Shown here: one piece after another, positions 55,148 through 64,000 of the stretch
Layout of the letters: the number at the start of each line of letters is the position of its first letter
How positions within the stretch are numbered: the stretch's first letter is position 1
DNA from: Roseivirga sp. BDSF3-8
GTDB lineage: Bacteria > Bacteroidota > Bacteroidia > Cytophagales > Cyclobacteriaceae
NCBI RefSeq assembly: GCF_041449215.1
Contig: NZ_JBGNFV010000001.1
Span: forward strand, 2,931,001 to 2,995,000
Length of the DNA stretch: 64,000 bases
Reading direction: 5' to 3'
Position numbers and translations under genes: made by a program
The notes under the pieces: model-generated
Databases searched by the model: none
Seen by the model: only the letters and a program-made list of their open reading frames with translations
Told to the model about the DNA's origin: nothing

Positions 55148-57268
55148 ATGAAGCGCGACTTAAAATACACTAGAAATATTGGTATCGCTGCTCATATCGA
55201 TGCCGGTAAAACAACTACTACCGAGCGAATTTTATATTACGCTGGTGTGAGTCATAAGATTGGTGAGGTGCATGATGGTGCTGCTACCATGGACTGGATG
55301 GAGCAAGAGCAGGAACGTGGTATAACTATTACCTCTGCTGCAACGACTGTTTCCTGGCCTTACCGTGGAGATGATTACCACATCAATATTATTGATACTC
55401 CCGGTCACGTAGACTTTACAGTCGAGGTGAACCGTTCCCTCCGCGTACTCGATGGTCTGGTATTCCTTTTTAGTGCAGTTGATGGAGTAGAACCTCAGTC
55501 TGAAACTAACTGGCGTCTTGCCAACAACTATAATGTTGCAAGGATTGGCTTTGTAAATAAAATGGACCGTCAGGGAGCAGATTTTCTGAATGTGTGTAAC
55601 CAGGTGAAGGAAATGCTTGGTAGCAACGCTGTTCCATTGCAGTTGCCAATAGGCAGAGAAGATAATTTCAGAGGTGTTGTTGATCTTATCAATAACCGGG
55701 GTATTATCTGGAACGACGAGGACATGGGCATGACTTTCACAGAAGTGCCTATTCCTGATGACATGGTCGAAGAGGCTGCTGAATATCGCGAGAAACTTCT
55801 GGAAGCAGTCGCCGAGTATGACGAGACCTTGATGGAGAAGTACTTCGAGGATTCCAGCTCGATTACTGAGGCAGAAATACTTGCCGCTCTAAGAGCAGCC
55901 GTGATTGATATGGCTATTGTGCCTATGACTTGTGGCAGCTCCTTTAAGAACAAAGGTGTTCAAACCATGCTTGACTATGTGATGGAGTTGCTTCCTTCAC
56001 CTCTGGATAAGGATAACGTCGTCGGTACAAATCCTGACACTGAGGAAAAGACCTCACGTAAGCCTAGCTTTGATGATCCGTTCAGTGCTCTTGCCTTCAA
56101 GATTGCTACTGACCCCTATGTTGGTCGTCTTTGCTTTATCCGTGCTTACTCAGGAGTTCTTGAGTCAGGTTCATATATCTACAATACCAGGTCTGGAAAT
56201 AAAGAAAGAATATCTCGTATATTCCAGATGCATTCCAATAAGCAAAACCAAATTGATAGGTTAGGTGCTGGTGATATTGGTGCGGTAGTAGGTTTTAAAG
56301 ACATCAAAACCGGTGATACGCTTTGTAATCAGGATGCCAAGATCGTTTTTGAATCAATGGTTTTTCCTGATCCTGTTATCGGTTACGCAATTGAGCCTAA
56401 GAAACAGGCAGATGTTGATAAGCTGGGTATGGCAATAGCCAAACTGGTTGAAGAAGATCCTACGCTTCAGGTCAATACCGATGAAGAAACAGGTCAGACC
56501 ATCCTTCGCGGCATGGGTGAACTTCACTTGGATATCATTATTGACCGTCTTAGGAGAGAGTTTAAGGTTGAAATCAACCAGGGTGCACCCCAAGTTGCGT
56601 ATAAAGAAGCTATTACTTCAACGGTAGAGCACAAAGAAGTATATAAAAAGCAAACGGGTGGTAAAGGTAAGTTTGCCGACATCGTTTTTGAATTAGGACC
56701 AATTGATGAGGAGCCTGATCCAAAAGAGGTCAAAGATGGACTTCAGTTCGTTAATAATATCGTAGGTGGGGTAATTCCAAAAGAATTTATACCTGCCATC
56801 CAGAAAGGTTTTGCTTCTGCCATGTCAAATGGCCCCCTTGCTGGATATCCCATCGAGACCATGAAGGTTCGGCTTTTCCATGGATCATTTCACGATGTGG
56901 ATTCAGACGCTCTTTCTTTCGAGATGGCTGCCAGAATCGGCTTTAAGGAAGCTACAAGGAAGGCGAAACCTATTATCCTCGAGCCTGTAATGTCTGTCGA
57001 GATTGTAACTCCTGATGAATATACCGGCCCTGTTACGGGTGACCTTAATAGAAGAAGAGGTATCATGAAAGGCATGGATTCTAAAGGAGTTTCTCAGGTT
57101 ATCAAAGCAGATGTTCCTTTGAGTGAACTATTCGGTTACGTAACCGATTTGCGTACGATTACGTCTGGTCGCGCTACCGCTTCACTGACGTTCTCTCACT
57201 ATGATCCTGTGCCATCCAGTATTTCGGAGCAGGTCATTGCTAAATCAAAGGGCGAAGTAGTTAAGTAA
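55148..57268 (+). CDS. fusA: Elongation factor G
   Basis: The translocation GTPase, 706 residues, with G1 [11 protein letters not shown] (16-26), switch [12 protein letters not shown]4 NKMDRQGAD and domains III-V complete ([26 protein letters not shown]). There is only one fusA in this window. It sits between rpsG and rpsJ, as in many bacteria with a str operon. Confidence 0.99.
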   Translation: MKRDLKYTRNIGIAAHIDAGKTTTTERILYYAGVSHKIGEVHDGAATMDWMEQEQERGITITSAATTVSWPYRGDDYHINIIDTPGHVDFTVEVNRSLRVLDGLVFLFSAVDGVEPQSETNWRLANNYNVARIGFVNKMDRQGADFLNVCNQVKEMLGSNAVPLQLPIGREDNFRGVVDLINNRGIIWNDEDMGMTFTEVPIPDDMVEEAAEYREKLLEAVAEYDETLMEKYFEDSSSITEAEILAALRAAVIDMAIVPMTCGSSFKNKGVQTMLDYVMELLPSPLDKDNVVGTNPDTEEKTSRKPSFDDPFSALAFKIATDPYVGRLCFIRAYSGVLESGSYIYNTRSGNKERISRIFQMHSNKQNQIDRLGAGDIGAVVGFKDIKTGDTLCNQDAKIVFESMVFPDPVIGYAIEPKKQADVDKLGMAIAKLVEEDPTLQVNTDEETGQTILRGMGELHLDIIIDRLRREFKVEINQGAPQVAYKEAITSTVEHKEVYKKQTGGKGKFADIVFELGPIDEEPDPKEVKDGLQFVNNIVGGVIPKEFIPAIQKGFASAMSNGPLAGYPIETMKVRLFHGSFHDVDSDALSFEMAARIGFKEATRKAKPIILEPVMSVEIVTPDEYTGPVTGDLNRRRGIMKGMDSKGVSQVIKADVPLSELFGYVTDLRTITSGRATASLTFSHYDPVPSSISEQVIAKSKGEVVK

Positions 57269-57274
57269 TTTGTG

Positions 57275-57580
57275 ATGAACCAGAAAATCAGAATTAAACT
57301 GAAGTCATATGACCATAATTTGGTCGATAAGTCTTCTGAGAAAATAGTAAGAGCAGTTAAAACGACTGGTGCTGTAGTAAGTGGTCCTATTCCACTTCCT
57401 ACTGAAAAAGAGATTTTTACAGTTCTTAGGTCCCCCCACGTTAATAAGAAAAGTCGCGAACAGTTTCAACTGTGTACTTACAAAAGGCTTGTAGATATCT
57501 ATAGTAACAGCACTAAAACAGTTGATGCTCTCATGAAGCTTGAACTTCCAAGTGGTGTAGATGTAGAAATTAAAGTCTGA
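57275..57580 (+). CDS. rpsJ: 30S ribosomal protein S10
   Basis: A 101-residue S10, also the NusE antitermination partner. [20 protein letters not shown] and [20 protein letters not shown] are typical. The ATG at 57275 is preferred to the GTG at 57272. It belongs transcriptionally to the str operon, because a strong terminator separates it from rplC. Confidence 0.98.
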   Translation: MNQKIRIKLKSYDHNLVDKSSEKIVRAVKTTGAVVSGPIPLPTEKEIFTVLRSPHVNKKSREQFQLCTYKRLVDIYSNSTKTVDALMKLELPSGVDVEIKV

Positions 57581-57601
57581 TAATCGGACATAATTATTTT
57601 C

Positions 57602-57636
57602 AGAACCAATTCCTTTATGGAGTTGGTTCTTTTTTA
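57602..57636 (+). terminator. strong terminator between rpsJ and rplC
   Basis: A 12-bp stem (57602-57613 with 57619-57630, one G-T pair) with the 5-base loop TTTAT is followed by TTTTTATT. It ends the str operon 22 bases after the rpsJ stop codon. Confidence 0.9.
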
Positions 57637-57670
57637 TTGTTCTTGAATAGGGAAAATTTAGTCTTCTGTT

Positions 57671-57700
57671 TTGCAAGATCAATTGATTTTTATAACTTTG
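57671..57700 (+). promoter_or_regulatory. promoter of the rplC-onward ribosomal operon
   Basis: TTG (57671-57673, in TTTTG) is followed by 19 bases and TAACTTTG (57693-57700), a full consensus match followed by CAGTCC. The rplC ATG is 50 bases downstream. Confidence 0.8.
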
Positions 57701-57750
57701 CAGTCCTTTGCGAAAATTGCAGATGGACATAGATGTAAATAAAGTCTGAG

Positions 57751-58383
57751 ATGCCTGGTATAATTGGTAAAAAGATCGGAATGACTAGCATCTACAGTGC
57801 CGATGGACGTAACGTCGCATGCACATTGATAGAGGCTGGTCCTTGTGTGGTAACACAAGTAAAGAATCCTGAAGTTGACGGCTATAGGGCTGTTCAGCTG
57901 GCTTATGGTGAGCGTAAGGAGAAGAATACCCCTTCTGCTCTTAAAGGTCATTTTGCGAAAGCTAAAACCACTCCAAAAAGGAAAATGGTTGAGTTTCGTG
58001 ATTTCCGCGAGGAATTTGAGGATAAGGTTGTTCTTGGTAACACTATTACTCTTGAGGATGTATTCATTGAGGGAGACTTCGTGGATGCTGTAGGTAAATC
58101 TAAAGGTAAGGGTTTTCAGGGTGTTGTCAAGAGACATGGCTTTGGAGGTGTAGGCCAGCAGACACATGGTCAACATAATAGACTACGTGCTCCTGGTTCA
58201 ATTGGTGCTTGTTCTTTCCCTAGTCGCGTTTTTAAAGGCCTTCGTATGGCTGGTAGAACCGGTGGTGAGCGAGTTAAGGTGCTTAACCTTCGGATTCTGA
58301 AAATATACCCTGAGAATAATCTGGTGCTTGTTAGTGGATCAGTTCCAGGACCTAAAAATTCCCTCGTAATCTTAGAGAAGTAA
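57751..58383 (+). CDS. rplC: 50S ribosomal protein L3
   Basis: A 210-residue L3 of the peptidyl-transferase region. [20 protein letters not shown] and the [20 protein letters not shown] loop are typical. First gene after the internal promoter of the S10 cluster; rplD follows after 4 bases. Confidence 0.98.
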   Translation: MPGIIGKKIGMTSIYSADGRNVACTLIEAGPCVVTQVKNPEVDGYRAVQLAYGERKEKNTPSALKGHFAKAKTTPKRKMVEFRDFREEFEDKVVLGNTITLEDVFIEGDFVDAVGKSKGKGFQGVVKRHGFGGVGQQTHGQHNRLRAPGSIGACSFPSRVFKGLRMAGRTGGERVKVLNLRILKIYPENNLVLVSGSVPGPKNSLVILEK

Positions 58384-58387
58384 TCCC

Positions 58388-59014
58388 ATGGAAATTAGTG
58401 TATATAAATACAACGGAGAGGAGACTGGGAGAAAGATTACGCTTCCAGAGGGTGTTTTCACTGTAGAACCCAGTGATCATGCCATTTACCTCGACATTAA
58501 GCAGTTTCTTGCTAATCAAAGGCAGGGAACTCATAAGTCAAAAGAACGTGCCGAAATAGTAGGGTCTACTAAAAAACTCAAAAAACAGAAAGGCACCGGT
58601 ACTGCAAGAGCGGGTAGCATCAAGTCTCCCATCTTCCGTGGTGGAGGACGTGTTTTTGGTCCTCGCCCTCGTAACTACAGCTTTAAGCTTAATAAAAAGC
58701 TCAAAGTGTTGGCTAGAAAGTCAGCCCTGACTTATAAAGCCCAGGATAATAATATTACAGTCATCGAAGATTTCTCTTTTGATGAAATTAAGACGAAGAA
58801 GTATTTGAAGATGCTTCAGGATCTTTCTGTTGCAGATAAGAAGACACTTTTGGTTGTGGCCGATAAGGATAACAACCTTTTACTTTCAAGTCGAAATGTT
58901 AAATCGGCGAAAGTTATCACTGCAGAGCAGCTATGCACATATGATGTGTTGCACGCTGACAACCTGCTTTTGAGCGAGAGTTCAGTTTCGAAAATTGAAA
59001 ACCTTCTGAATTAA
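58388..59014 (+). CDS. rplD: 50S ribosomal protein L4
   Basis: A 208-residue L4. The exit-tunnel loop includes KKLKKQKGTGTARAGSIKSP and the GGGRVFGPRPRNYSFKLNKK extension. In many bacteria L4 autoregulates this operon; no leader structure for that was resolved here. Confidence 0.97.
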   Translation: MEISVYKYNGEETGRKITLPEGVFTVEPSDHAIYLDIKQFLANQRQGTHKSKERAEIVGSTKKLKKQKGTGTARAGSIKSPIFRGGGRVFGPRPRNYSFKLNKKLKVLARKSALTYKAQDNNITVIEDFSFDEIKTKKYLKMLQDLSVADKKTLLVVADKDNNLLLSSRNVKSAKVITAEQLCTYDVLHADNLLLSESSVSKIENLLN

Positions 59015-59015
59015 G

Positions 59016-59303
59016 ATGAGCGTTTTACAACAGCCACTGGTTACGGAAAAAGTTTCAGCTCAAAACGAGCAGGGTGTCTATGGCTTCATAGTCGATAAAA
59101 CTGCTAATAAGGTTGAGATAAAGCGTGCCGTAGAAGAAATGTACGGAGTCAAAGTCGATGGTGTTAGAACTATGAGATATCTCGGCAAAATGAAAACCCG
59201 GTATACAAAGTCTGCTATTGTTAAAGGTAGAAAGCCTTCTTTCAAAAAGGCAATTGTTAAGGTTGCCGAAGGAGAGGTCATTGACTTTTATAGTGGTATT
59301 TAA
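59016..59303 (+). CDS. rplW: 50S ribosomal protein L23
   Basis: A 95-residue L23 at the tunnel exit. PLVTEKVSAQNEQGVYGFIV and VEEMYGVKVDGVRTMRYLGK are typical. One base separates it from rplD. Confidence 0.97.
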   Translation: MSVLQQPLVTEKVSAQNEQGVYGFIVDKTANKVEIKRAVEEMYGVKVDGVRTMRYLGKMKTRYTKSAIVKGRKPSFKKAIVKVAEGEVIDFYSGI

Positions 59304-59321
59304 GATTTGAATTGAGGAAAA

Positions 59322-60146
59322 ATGGCAGTTAAAAAATTAAGACCTGTTACTCCGGGGCAACGATTCAGAAACGCACCTTCTTTTTCGGAGATCACTTCCT
59401 CCACTCCAGAGAAGTCTTTGACCCGTTCCCTGAGTAAATCAGGCGGTAGAAATAATAGCGGTAAGATGACCATGCGCTATATGGGGGGTGGTCATAAAAG
59501 GAAACTTCGTCTTATTGATTTCAGAAGAGATAAGCATGGTGTTCCCGGTATCGTAAAAACCGTTGAATATGATCCTAATCGTTCAGCGCGTATTGCTTTA
59601 ATAGTATACGCTGATGGCGAGAAAAGATATATCATTGCTCCCGAAGGTATTCAAGTAGGACAAACTGTACTTAGTGGCGAAGATATCGCTCCTGAGGTCG
59701 GTAATTCACTCCCGCTGAATAAAATACCTTTAGGTACTATTGTTCATAATATTGAAATCCAGCCTGGAAAAGGTGGTGCCTTAGTAAGAGGAGCCGGGTC
59801 TTATGCTCAGCTTCTTGCAAGAGAAGGTAAATATGCCACTATTAAACTTCCTTCCGGTGAAATGCGCCTCGTACTTGGCAAATGCTATGCTACCGTGGGT
59901 TCTGTTTCAAACCAGGAGCATATGAATGTTTCCTTGGGCAAGGCCGGTCGTAAACGTTGGTTGGGTCGCAGACCTCGAGTTCGTGGTGTGGCTATGAACC
60001 CTGTTGATCACCCTATGGGTGGTGGTGAAGGTCGTTCATCAGGTGGACACCCTCGCTCGAGAACTGGTCTTTATTCTAAAGGTAAAAAGACCCGTACTCC
60101 CAAAAAGTACTCTAATCGTTTGATCATCGGTAAACGGAAGAAGTAA
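59322..60146 (+). CDS. rplB: 50S ribosomal protein L2
   Basis: A 274-residue L2 of the subunit interface. [20 protein letters not shown] and the catalytic-region loop [20 protein letters not shown] contain the conserved His near the peptidyl-transferase centre. Its TAA overlaps the rpsS start by one base. Confidence 0.99.
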   Translation: MAVKKLRPVTPGQRFRNAPSFSEITSSTPEKSLTRSLSKSGGRNNSGKMTMRYMGGGHKRKLRLIDFRRDKHGVPGIVKTVEYDPNRSARIALIVYADGEKRYIIAPEGIQVGQTVLSGEDIAPEVGNSLPLNKIPLGTIVHNIEIQPGKGGALVRGAGSYAQLLAREGKYATIKLPSGEMRLVLGKCYATVGSVSNQEHMNVSLGKAGRKRWLGRRPRVRGVAMNPVDHPMGGGEGRSSGGHPRSRTGLYSKGKKTRTPKKYSNRLIIGKRKK

Positions 60147-60424
60147 TGGCACGTTCGTTAAAAAAAGGACCTTATATAGATTTTAGGCTTGATAACAAAG
60201 TTCAGGCCATGAGTGAATCAGGGAAGAAGTCTGTAATTAAGACTTGGTCGAGAAGATCAATGATCAGCCCTGATTTCGTCGGATTTACCTTTGCAGTACA
60301 TAATGGTAATAAATTCATACCTGTGTATGTGACTGAAAACATGGTAGGTCATAAATTTGGAGAATTTGCTCCTACCCGTACTTTCAAAGGACATATTGCT
60401 AAGAAAGATAAAGGCAGAAGATAA
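60146..60424 (+). CDS. rpsS: 30S ribosomal protein S19
   Basis: A 92-residue S19 of the 30S head, starting [12 protein letters not shown] and ending with [20 protein letters not shown]. It overlaps the next gene by one base (TAATG). Confidence 0.98.
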   Translation: MARSLKKGPYIDFRLDNKVQAMSESGKKSVIKTWSRRSMISPDFVGFTFAVHNGNKFIPVYVTENMVGHKFGEFAPTRTFKGHIAKKDKGRR

Positions 60425-60819
60425 TGGAAGCAGTAGCCAAATTGAAAAATGTACCCACCTCTCCAAGGAAGATGAGGTTGGTAGCCGATATCATTCGAGG
60501 AGAAAGAGTTAATAAGGCACTAGGTATTTTGAAATACCACCCGAGAGAAAGTGCTACTCGCTTAGAAAAACTGCTTCTTTCAGCGATTTCAAACTGGCAG
60601 GCTAAGAATGAGGATGCCAGATTAGAAGAATCTGATCTCTACATCAAAGAAATATTTGTTGATAGTGGTCGAATTCTAAAAAGACTCAGACCAGCTCCTC
60701 AGGGTCGTGCGCATAGAATACGCAAAAGATCCAATCATGTAACTATAGTAGTGGACACATTTGAACCTGCTGTTACAACTAATGAGGAGAAAGAAACTGA
60801 AAACACTGATAACGCTTAA
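60424..60819 (+). CDS. rplV: 50S ribosomal protein L22
   Basis: A 131-residue L22 with the tunnel hairpin segment [20 protein letters not shown]. It has an acidic, Asn/Thr-rich C-terminal extension after residue 115 that is common in Bacteroidota. rpsC follows after 3 bases. Confidence 0.98.
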   Translation: MEAVAKLKNVPTSPRKMRLVADIIRGERVNKALGILKYHPRESATRLEKLLLSAISNWQAKNEDARLEESDLYIKEIFVDSGRILKRLRPAPQGRAHRIRKRSNHVTIVVDTFEPAVTTNEEKETENTDNA

Positions 60820-60822
60820 GGA

Positions 60823-61542
60823 ATGGGACAGAAAGTAAATCCTATCGGGTTTAGACTTGGTATCGTTAAAGGTTGGGACTCCAACTGGTATGGCGGAAAG
60901 TCTTTCTCTGATAAACTTGTAGAAGATCATAACATTCGTAAGTACATCGAAGTACGAATTCCTAAGGGTGGAGTTTCGAAAGTTATAATCGAGCGAACAC
61001 TTAAGCGTATCACACTTACAATTCATACAGCCCGTCCCGGTGTAGTTATTGGTAAGGGTGGTTCAGAGGTTGACAAGATCAAAGAAGAGCTGAAAAAGCT
61101 TACAGGTAAGGATGTTCAGATTAATATCTTTGAAATTAAACGACCTGAGCTTGATGCTAAGCTGGTAGGGGATTCAATCGCCCAACAGTTAGAGGCTCGT
61201 ATATCATACCGTAGAGCAATGAAGCAAGCTATCGCTTCTTCTATGCGTGTAGGCGCTCAGGGTATTAAGATTAAAGTAAGTGGGCGCCTTGGTGGTGCTG
61301 AGATGGCACGTACGGAACAGTATAAAGAAGGTAGAATTCCCCTTCATACTCTTCGTGCTGATATCGACTATGCTTTCTCTGAGGCTAATACAGTATATGG
61401 AAAGATCGGTATTAAGGTCTGGATATTTAAAGGTGAGGTCTTTGGAAAGCGTGACCTATCCCCTAATGTTGGCCTTGGTGGGCAGCAAGGTGGAGGACGT
61501 CGCAAAAGAGGTGATGGTAACCCTCGCCGTAGAAAGAAATAA
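60823..61542 (+). CDS. rpsC: 30S ribosomal protein S3
   Basis: A 239-residue S3 at the mRNA entry. [20 protein letters not shown] at the start, the KH domain with [20 protein letters not shown], and the C-terminal signature [19 protein letters not shown] are present. The tail is Gly/Arg-rich. Confidence 0.98.
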   Translation: MGQKVNPIGFRLGIVKGWDSNWYGGKSFSDKLVEDHNIRKYIEVRIPKGGVSKVIIERTLKRITLTIHTARPGVVIGKGGSEVDKIKEELKKLTGKDVQINIFEIKRPELDAKLVGDSIAQQLEARISYRRAMKQAIASSMRVGAQGIKIKVSGRLGGAEMARTEQYKEGRIPLHTLRADIDYAFSEANTVYGKIGIKVWIFKGEVFGKRDLSPNVGLGGQQGGGRRKRGDGNPRRRKK

Positions 61543-61566
61543 TTTTTAGCGCTCAATTCATATAAG

Positions 61567-61986
61567 ATGTTACAGCCTAAAAGAACAAAGTTTAGAAAAA
61601 AGCAGAAAGGCCGGGTTAAAGGTATCGCTCAGCGTGGGCATCAAATCGCCTTTGGTACTTTTGCTATTAAATCTCTTGAGCCGGGGTGGATCACTAGTCG
61701 TCAGATAGAGGCCGCCCGTATCGCAATGACAAGAGCTATGAAAAGAGAGGGACAGGTTTGGATCAGGATTTTCCCTGATAAGCCTGTAACCAAGAAACCT
61801 GCTGAAGTAAGGATGGGTAAGGGTAAAGGTGCTCCTGAATATTGGGTCGCTGTTGTTAAGCCTGGAACTATCCTGTTTGAATCCGGAGGCGTTAACTTGG
61901 CACTTGCCCAGGAATCACTTCGGTTGGCTGCTCAAAAGCTGCCTATTAAGACAAAATTTGTGGTACGTAGAGATTACGTAGAATAA
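61567..61986 (+). CDS. rplP: 50S ribosomal protein L16
   Basis: A 139-residue L16 near the A-site. [20 protein letters not shown] begins the protein and [18 protein letters not shown] is diagnostic. Gap to rpmC is 7 bases. Confidence 0.98.
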   Translation: MLQPKRTKFRKKQKGRVKGIAQRGHQIAFGTFAIKSLEPGWITSRQIEAARIAMTRAMKREGQVWIRIFPDKPVTKKPAEVRMGKGKGAPEYWVAVVKPGTILFESGGVNLALAQESLRLAAQKLPIKTKFVVRRDYVE

Positions 61987-61993
61987 TATAGCC

Positions 61994-62185
61994 ATGAAAT
62001 ATTCCGAGATTCAGTCTCTTTCTAGTGAGGAGCTCAATGAAAAAATAGCCTCTGAGCAAGAGGCCCTTCGTAAGCTTAAATTTGCTCATGCTATTTCGCC
62101 TATAGAAAACCCGATGAAGATCAAAGAGTCGCGTAGGAATATAGCTAAACTTCAGACGGCCTTAAGATCTAAATCTGGAAATTAA
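61994..62185 (+). CDS. rpmC: 50S ribosomal protein L29
   Basis: A 63-residue two-helix L29. [20 protein letters not shown] and [19 protein letters not shown] match the family. Between rplP and rpsQ as usual. Confidence 0.96.
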   Translation: MKYSEIQSLSSEELNEKIASEQEALRKLKFAHAISPIENPMKIKESRRNIAKLQTALRSKSGN

Positions 62186-62196
62186 GTAGCAGGACT

Positions 62197-62457
62197 ATGT
62201 CAACGACAAGAAATCTTAGGAAGGAAAGAGTAGGGCAGGTAGTCAGCAATAAGATGGATAAGACCATCACAATTGCTGTAAACCGTAAAGTAAAGCACCC
62301 TATTTATGGGAAGTTTATTGGTAAAACTACCAAGTTTACTGCCCATGATGAGAATAATGATGCTGGTATCGGAGATACTGTGCGCATCAGTGAAACACGT
62401 CCACTTAGCAAAAATAAGCGGTGGAGATTAGTAGAAATTATTGAAAGGGCCAAGTAA
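62197..62457 (+). CDS. rpsQ: 30S ribosomal protein S17
   Basis: An 86-residue S17. [20 protein letters not shown] and [20 protein letters not shown] are typical of the OB-fold protein. It ends 2 bases before rplN. Confidence 0.98.
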   Translation: MSTTRNLRKERVGQVVSNKMDKTITIAVNRKVKHPIYGKFIGKTTKFTAHDENNDAGIGDTVRISETRPLSKNKRWRLVEIIERAK

Positions 62458-62459
62458 TC

Positions 62460-62828
62460 ATGATACAGCAAGAATCTAGACTGTCTGTTGCCGATAATAG
62501 CGGCGCGAAAGAAGTTCTTGTTATTCGGGTACTGGGTGGTACTAAAAAGAGATATGCAGGTATTGGCGATAAAGTAGTCGTAACTGTGAAATCAGCTCTT
62601 TCATCTAGTAACCTTAAAAAAGGAACTGTTTCTAAAGCGGTTATTGTTCGGACCAAGAAAGAAGTTAGGCGTAAGGATGGTTCATATATTCGTTTTGAAG
62701 ACAACGCAGCTGTGTTGCTCAACAATAATGACGAACCCCGTGGCACCCGTATCTTCGGACCTGTTGCTCGTGAACTAAGAGAGCGCCAGTTTATGAAAAT
62801 TGTTTCACTGGCTCCTGAAGTCCTTTAA
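62460..62828 (+). CDS. rplN: 50S ribosomal protein L14
   Basis: A 122-residue L14 of the subunit interface. [20 protein letters not shown] at the start and [20 protein letters not shown] near the end are diagnostic. Confidence 0.99.
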   Translation: MIQQESRLSVADNSGAKEVLVIRVLGGTKKRYAGIGDKVVVTVKSALSSSNLKKGTVSKAVIVRTKKEVRRKDGSYIRFEDNAAVLLNNNDEPRGTRIFGPVARELRERQFMKIVSLAPEVL

Positions 62829-62839
62829 TTCATAAGACT

Positions 62840-63160
62840 ATGCAGAATAAACTTAGAATAAAGAAAGGCGATAAAGTTCGAGTTATTGCTGGTAATTCTA
62901 AAGGCAAGGAAGGGGAAGTACTTAAAGTTCTTCCTGCTAAGAACAGAGCTATAGTCGAAGGCGCTAATGTTGTTACGAAGCATACCAAACCTTCAGCAAC
63001 AAACCCTAACGGTGGTATCGAAAAACAAGAAGCTTCTATCCATATCAGTAACCTGATGCTGATCGATCCTTCAAATGGTGAGCCTACCCGTGTAGGTCGT
63101 AAACATGATGATAAGGGCAAGCTTCAAAGGTATTCTAAGAAAACTGGAGACTTTATCTAA
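62840..63160 (+). CDS. rplX: 50S ribosomal protein L24
   Basis: A 106-residue L24 with a KOW motif ([20 protein letters not shown], with Leu/Ile variation) and [20 protein letters not shown]. rplE begins 1 base after its stop codon. Confidence 0.98.
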   Translation: MQNKLRIKKGDKVRVIAGNSKGKEGEVLKVLPAKNRAIVEGANVVTKHTKPSATNPNGGIEKQEASIHISNLMLIDPSNGEPTRVGRKHDDKGKLQRYSKKTGDFI

Positions 63161-63161
63161 A

Positions 63162-63719
63162 ATGGCTAATCCCAGACTTAAAGAAAAATATCTTAAGGAC
63201 ATTGTATCTTCTCTGCATGAGAAGTTTGAGTACAAGTCCTCTATGGAAGTACCTAAGATTGTAAAAATCGCCATCAATAAAGGTATAGGTGCAGCTGTAG
63301 CTGATAAAAAATTAGTTGATGTTGGAGTAGAAGAACTTTCTACTATTACAGGTCAGAAGGCTGTTCCTACAAAGGCTAAAAACTCTATCTCTAATTTTAA
63401 ACTTAGAGATGGCATGCCTATCGGCGCACGCGTAACACTACGTGGTGAGAAAATGTATGAGTTTTTTGATCGCCTCATTAATATAGCTCTTCCCAGAGTA
63501 CGTGATTTTCGAGGTGTTTCAGACAAGGGCTTTGACGGCAGAGGTAATTATACCCTTGGCATTGAAGAGCAAATCATTTTTCCTGAAATCAGTATAGATA
63601 AAGTAAACAGGATCTCCGGTATGGACATCACATTTGTCACTACTGCGAAGACTGATGAGGAATGTTATGAATTGCTTAAAGCCTTCGGCATGCCATTCTC
63701 TAACAAAAATGCTAATTAA
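63162..63719 (+). CDS. rplE: 50S ribosomal protein L5
   Basis: A 185-residue L5 of the central protuberance that binds 5S rRNA. The ATG at 63162 gives the expected [15 protein letters not shown]. An open frame from 63105 overlaps rplX and is rejected. [20 protein letters not shown] and the [16 protein letters not shown] region are intact. Confidence 0.98.
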   Translation: MANPRLKEKYLKDIVSSLHEKFEYKSSMEVPKIVKIAINKGIGAAVADKKLVDVGVEELSTITGQKAVPTKAKNSISNFKLRDGMPIGARVTLRGEKMYEFFDRLINIALPRVRDFRGVSDKGFDGRGNYTLGIEEQIIFPEISIDKVNRISGMDITFVTTAKTDEECYELLKAFGMPFSNKNAN

Positions 63720-63722
63720 GTT

Positions 63723-63992
63723 ATGGCTAAAGAATCATTAAAAGCTAGAGAGAGAAAAAGAGAACGTCTAGTTGCCAAATACGCAGATAAGCGTGCGAAG
63801 CTTAAAGCTGAAGGCGACTGGGTTGGTCTTGATAAACTTCCTAAAAATAGTTCTCCTGTACGTCTTCACAATAGATGTAAGCTTACAGGTAGACCCAAAG
63901 GCTATATGCGGAAGTTTGGTATATCAAGGGTTACATTCCGGAAAATGGCTTCAGAAGGTCGTATTCCTGGTGTTACAAAAGCAAGTTGGTAA
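63723..63992 (+). CDS. rpsN: 30S ribosomal protein S14
   Basis: An 89-residue S14 of the long, zinc-free type. It has only one cysteine ([20 protein letters not shown]), whereas the short zinc form has CxxC pairs. [21 protein letters not shown] ends the protein. It is complete within the window; the spc operon must continue beyond the edge. Confidence 0.97.
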   Translation: MAKESLKARERKRERLVAKYADKRAKLKAEGDWVGLDKLPKNSSPVRLHNRCKLTGRPKGYMRKFGISRVTFRKMASEGRIPGVTKASW

Positions 63993-64000
63993 TTATACCA

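Noticed and set aside
63105-63161. N-terminal extension of rplE
   Set aside because: It overlaps rplX; the ATG at 63162 gives the conserved L5 start.
1-64000. CRISPR arrays, insertion sequences, restriction or anti-phage systems
   Set aside because: No regularly spaced repeats, transposases, methylases, nucleases or typical defence gene pairs were found.

Overview
The window looks like a chromosomal segment from a member of the Bacteroidota, probably order Cytophagales. Support comes from the gene set: an alternative GlmU-like nucleotidyltransferase, a cyclophilin lipoprotein with a large insertion, a type B L31, a DUF3467 protein directly after rpoC, and the tRNA-tuf-tRNA-secE-nusG-rplKAJL-rpoBC-rpsL order. 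It also comes from repeated promoters of the Bacteroidota sigma-A type (TTG, 19-20 bases, TAnnTTTG). No phage, insertion sequence, CRISPR array or plasmid feature was seen. The genus is not resolved.

Bases 1-8900 are nearly all minus strand: an alanine/sodium symporter, an RmlD-like reductase, a cyclophilin lipoprotein, hemC, the rimK/RimB-type pair, holB, the GlmU-like enzyme and rpmE2. Bases 9000-19800 are plus strand: a 1338-residue multi-pass sensor with a cytoplasmic P-loop-like domain, a cupin, a Wzi/RemB-like outer-membrane barrel, an MsbA-like ABC exporter, a small membrane/coiled-coil protein, gmhA and comM.

Bases 19800-32700 are more accessory. They hold a tandem pair of small exported two-cysteine proteins, a QueD-like protein lacking the usual catalytic cysteine, a Fur-family regulator, ogt, a DUF3052-like protein, a cation/proton antiporter, a four-helix histidine-bearing membrane protein, a P2-type cation ATPase and envelope glycosyltransferases. 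Between the glycosyltransferases lie two unlisted small genes (29889-30053 and 30306-30461). They encode Cys-rich peptides with a pinensin/lanthipeptide-like leader, a Lys-Ala-Gly or Lys-Gly-Gly junction and identical cysteine spacing. No modification enzyme lies near them. These are the most interesting elements of the window.

Bases 32700-40600 carry an ECF sigma/anti-sigma pair followed by gmk and nadD, then frr-pyrH, a biotinyl-carrier protein, an M1 aminopeptidase lipoprotein and a membrane GT2 glycosyltransferase.

From 40650 to the end is the core transcription/translation superregion: tRNA-Tyr, -Gly, -Thr, tuf; tRNA-Trp, secE, nusG, rplK, rplA, rplJ, rplL; rpoB, rpoC, a DUF3467 gene; rpsL, rpsG, fusA, rpsJ; and rplC through rpsN (the S10/spc cluster continues beyond the window). 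Promoters and terminators visible between these blocks divide it into at least four or five transcription units. Five of the promoter -7 boxes share an extended TAnnTTTGCA signature followed by CC. The rpoB-rpoC gap holds two strong hairpins that look like a processing site.
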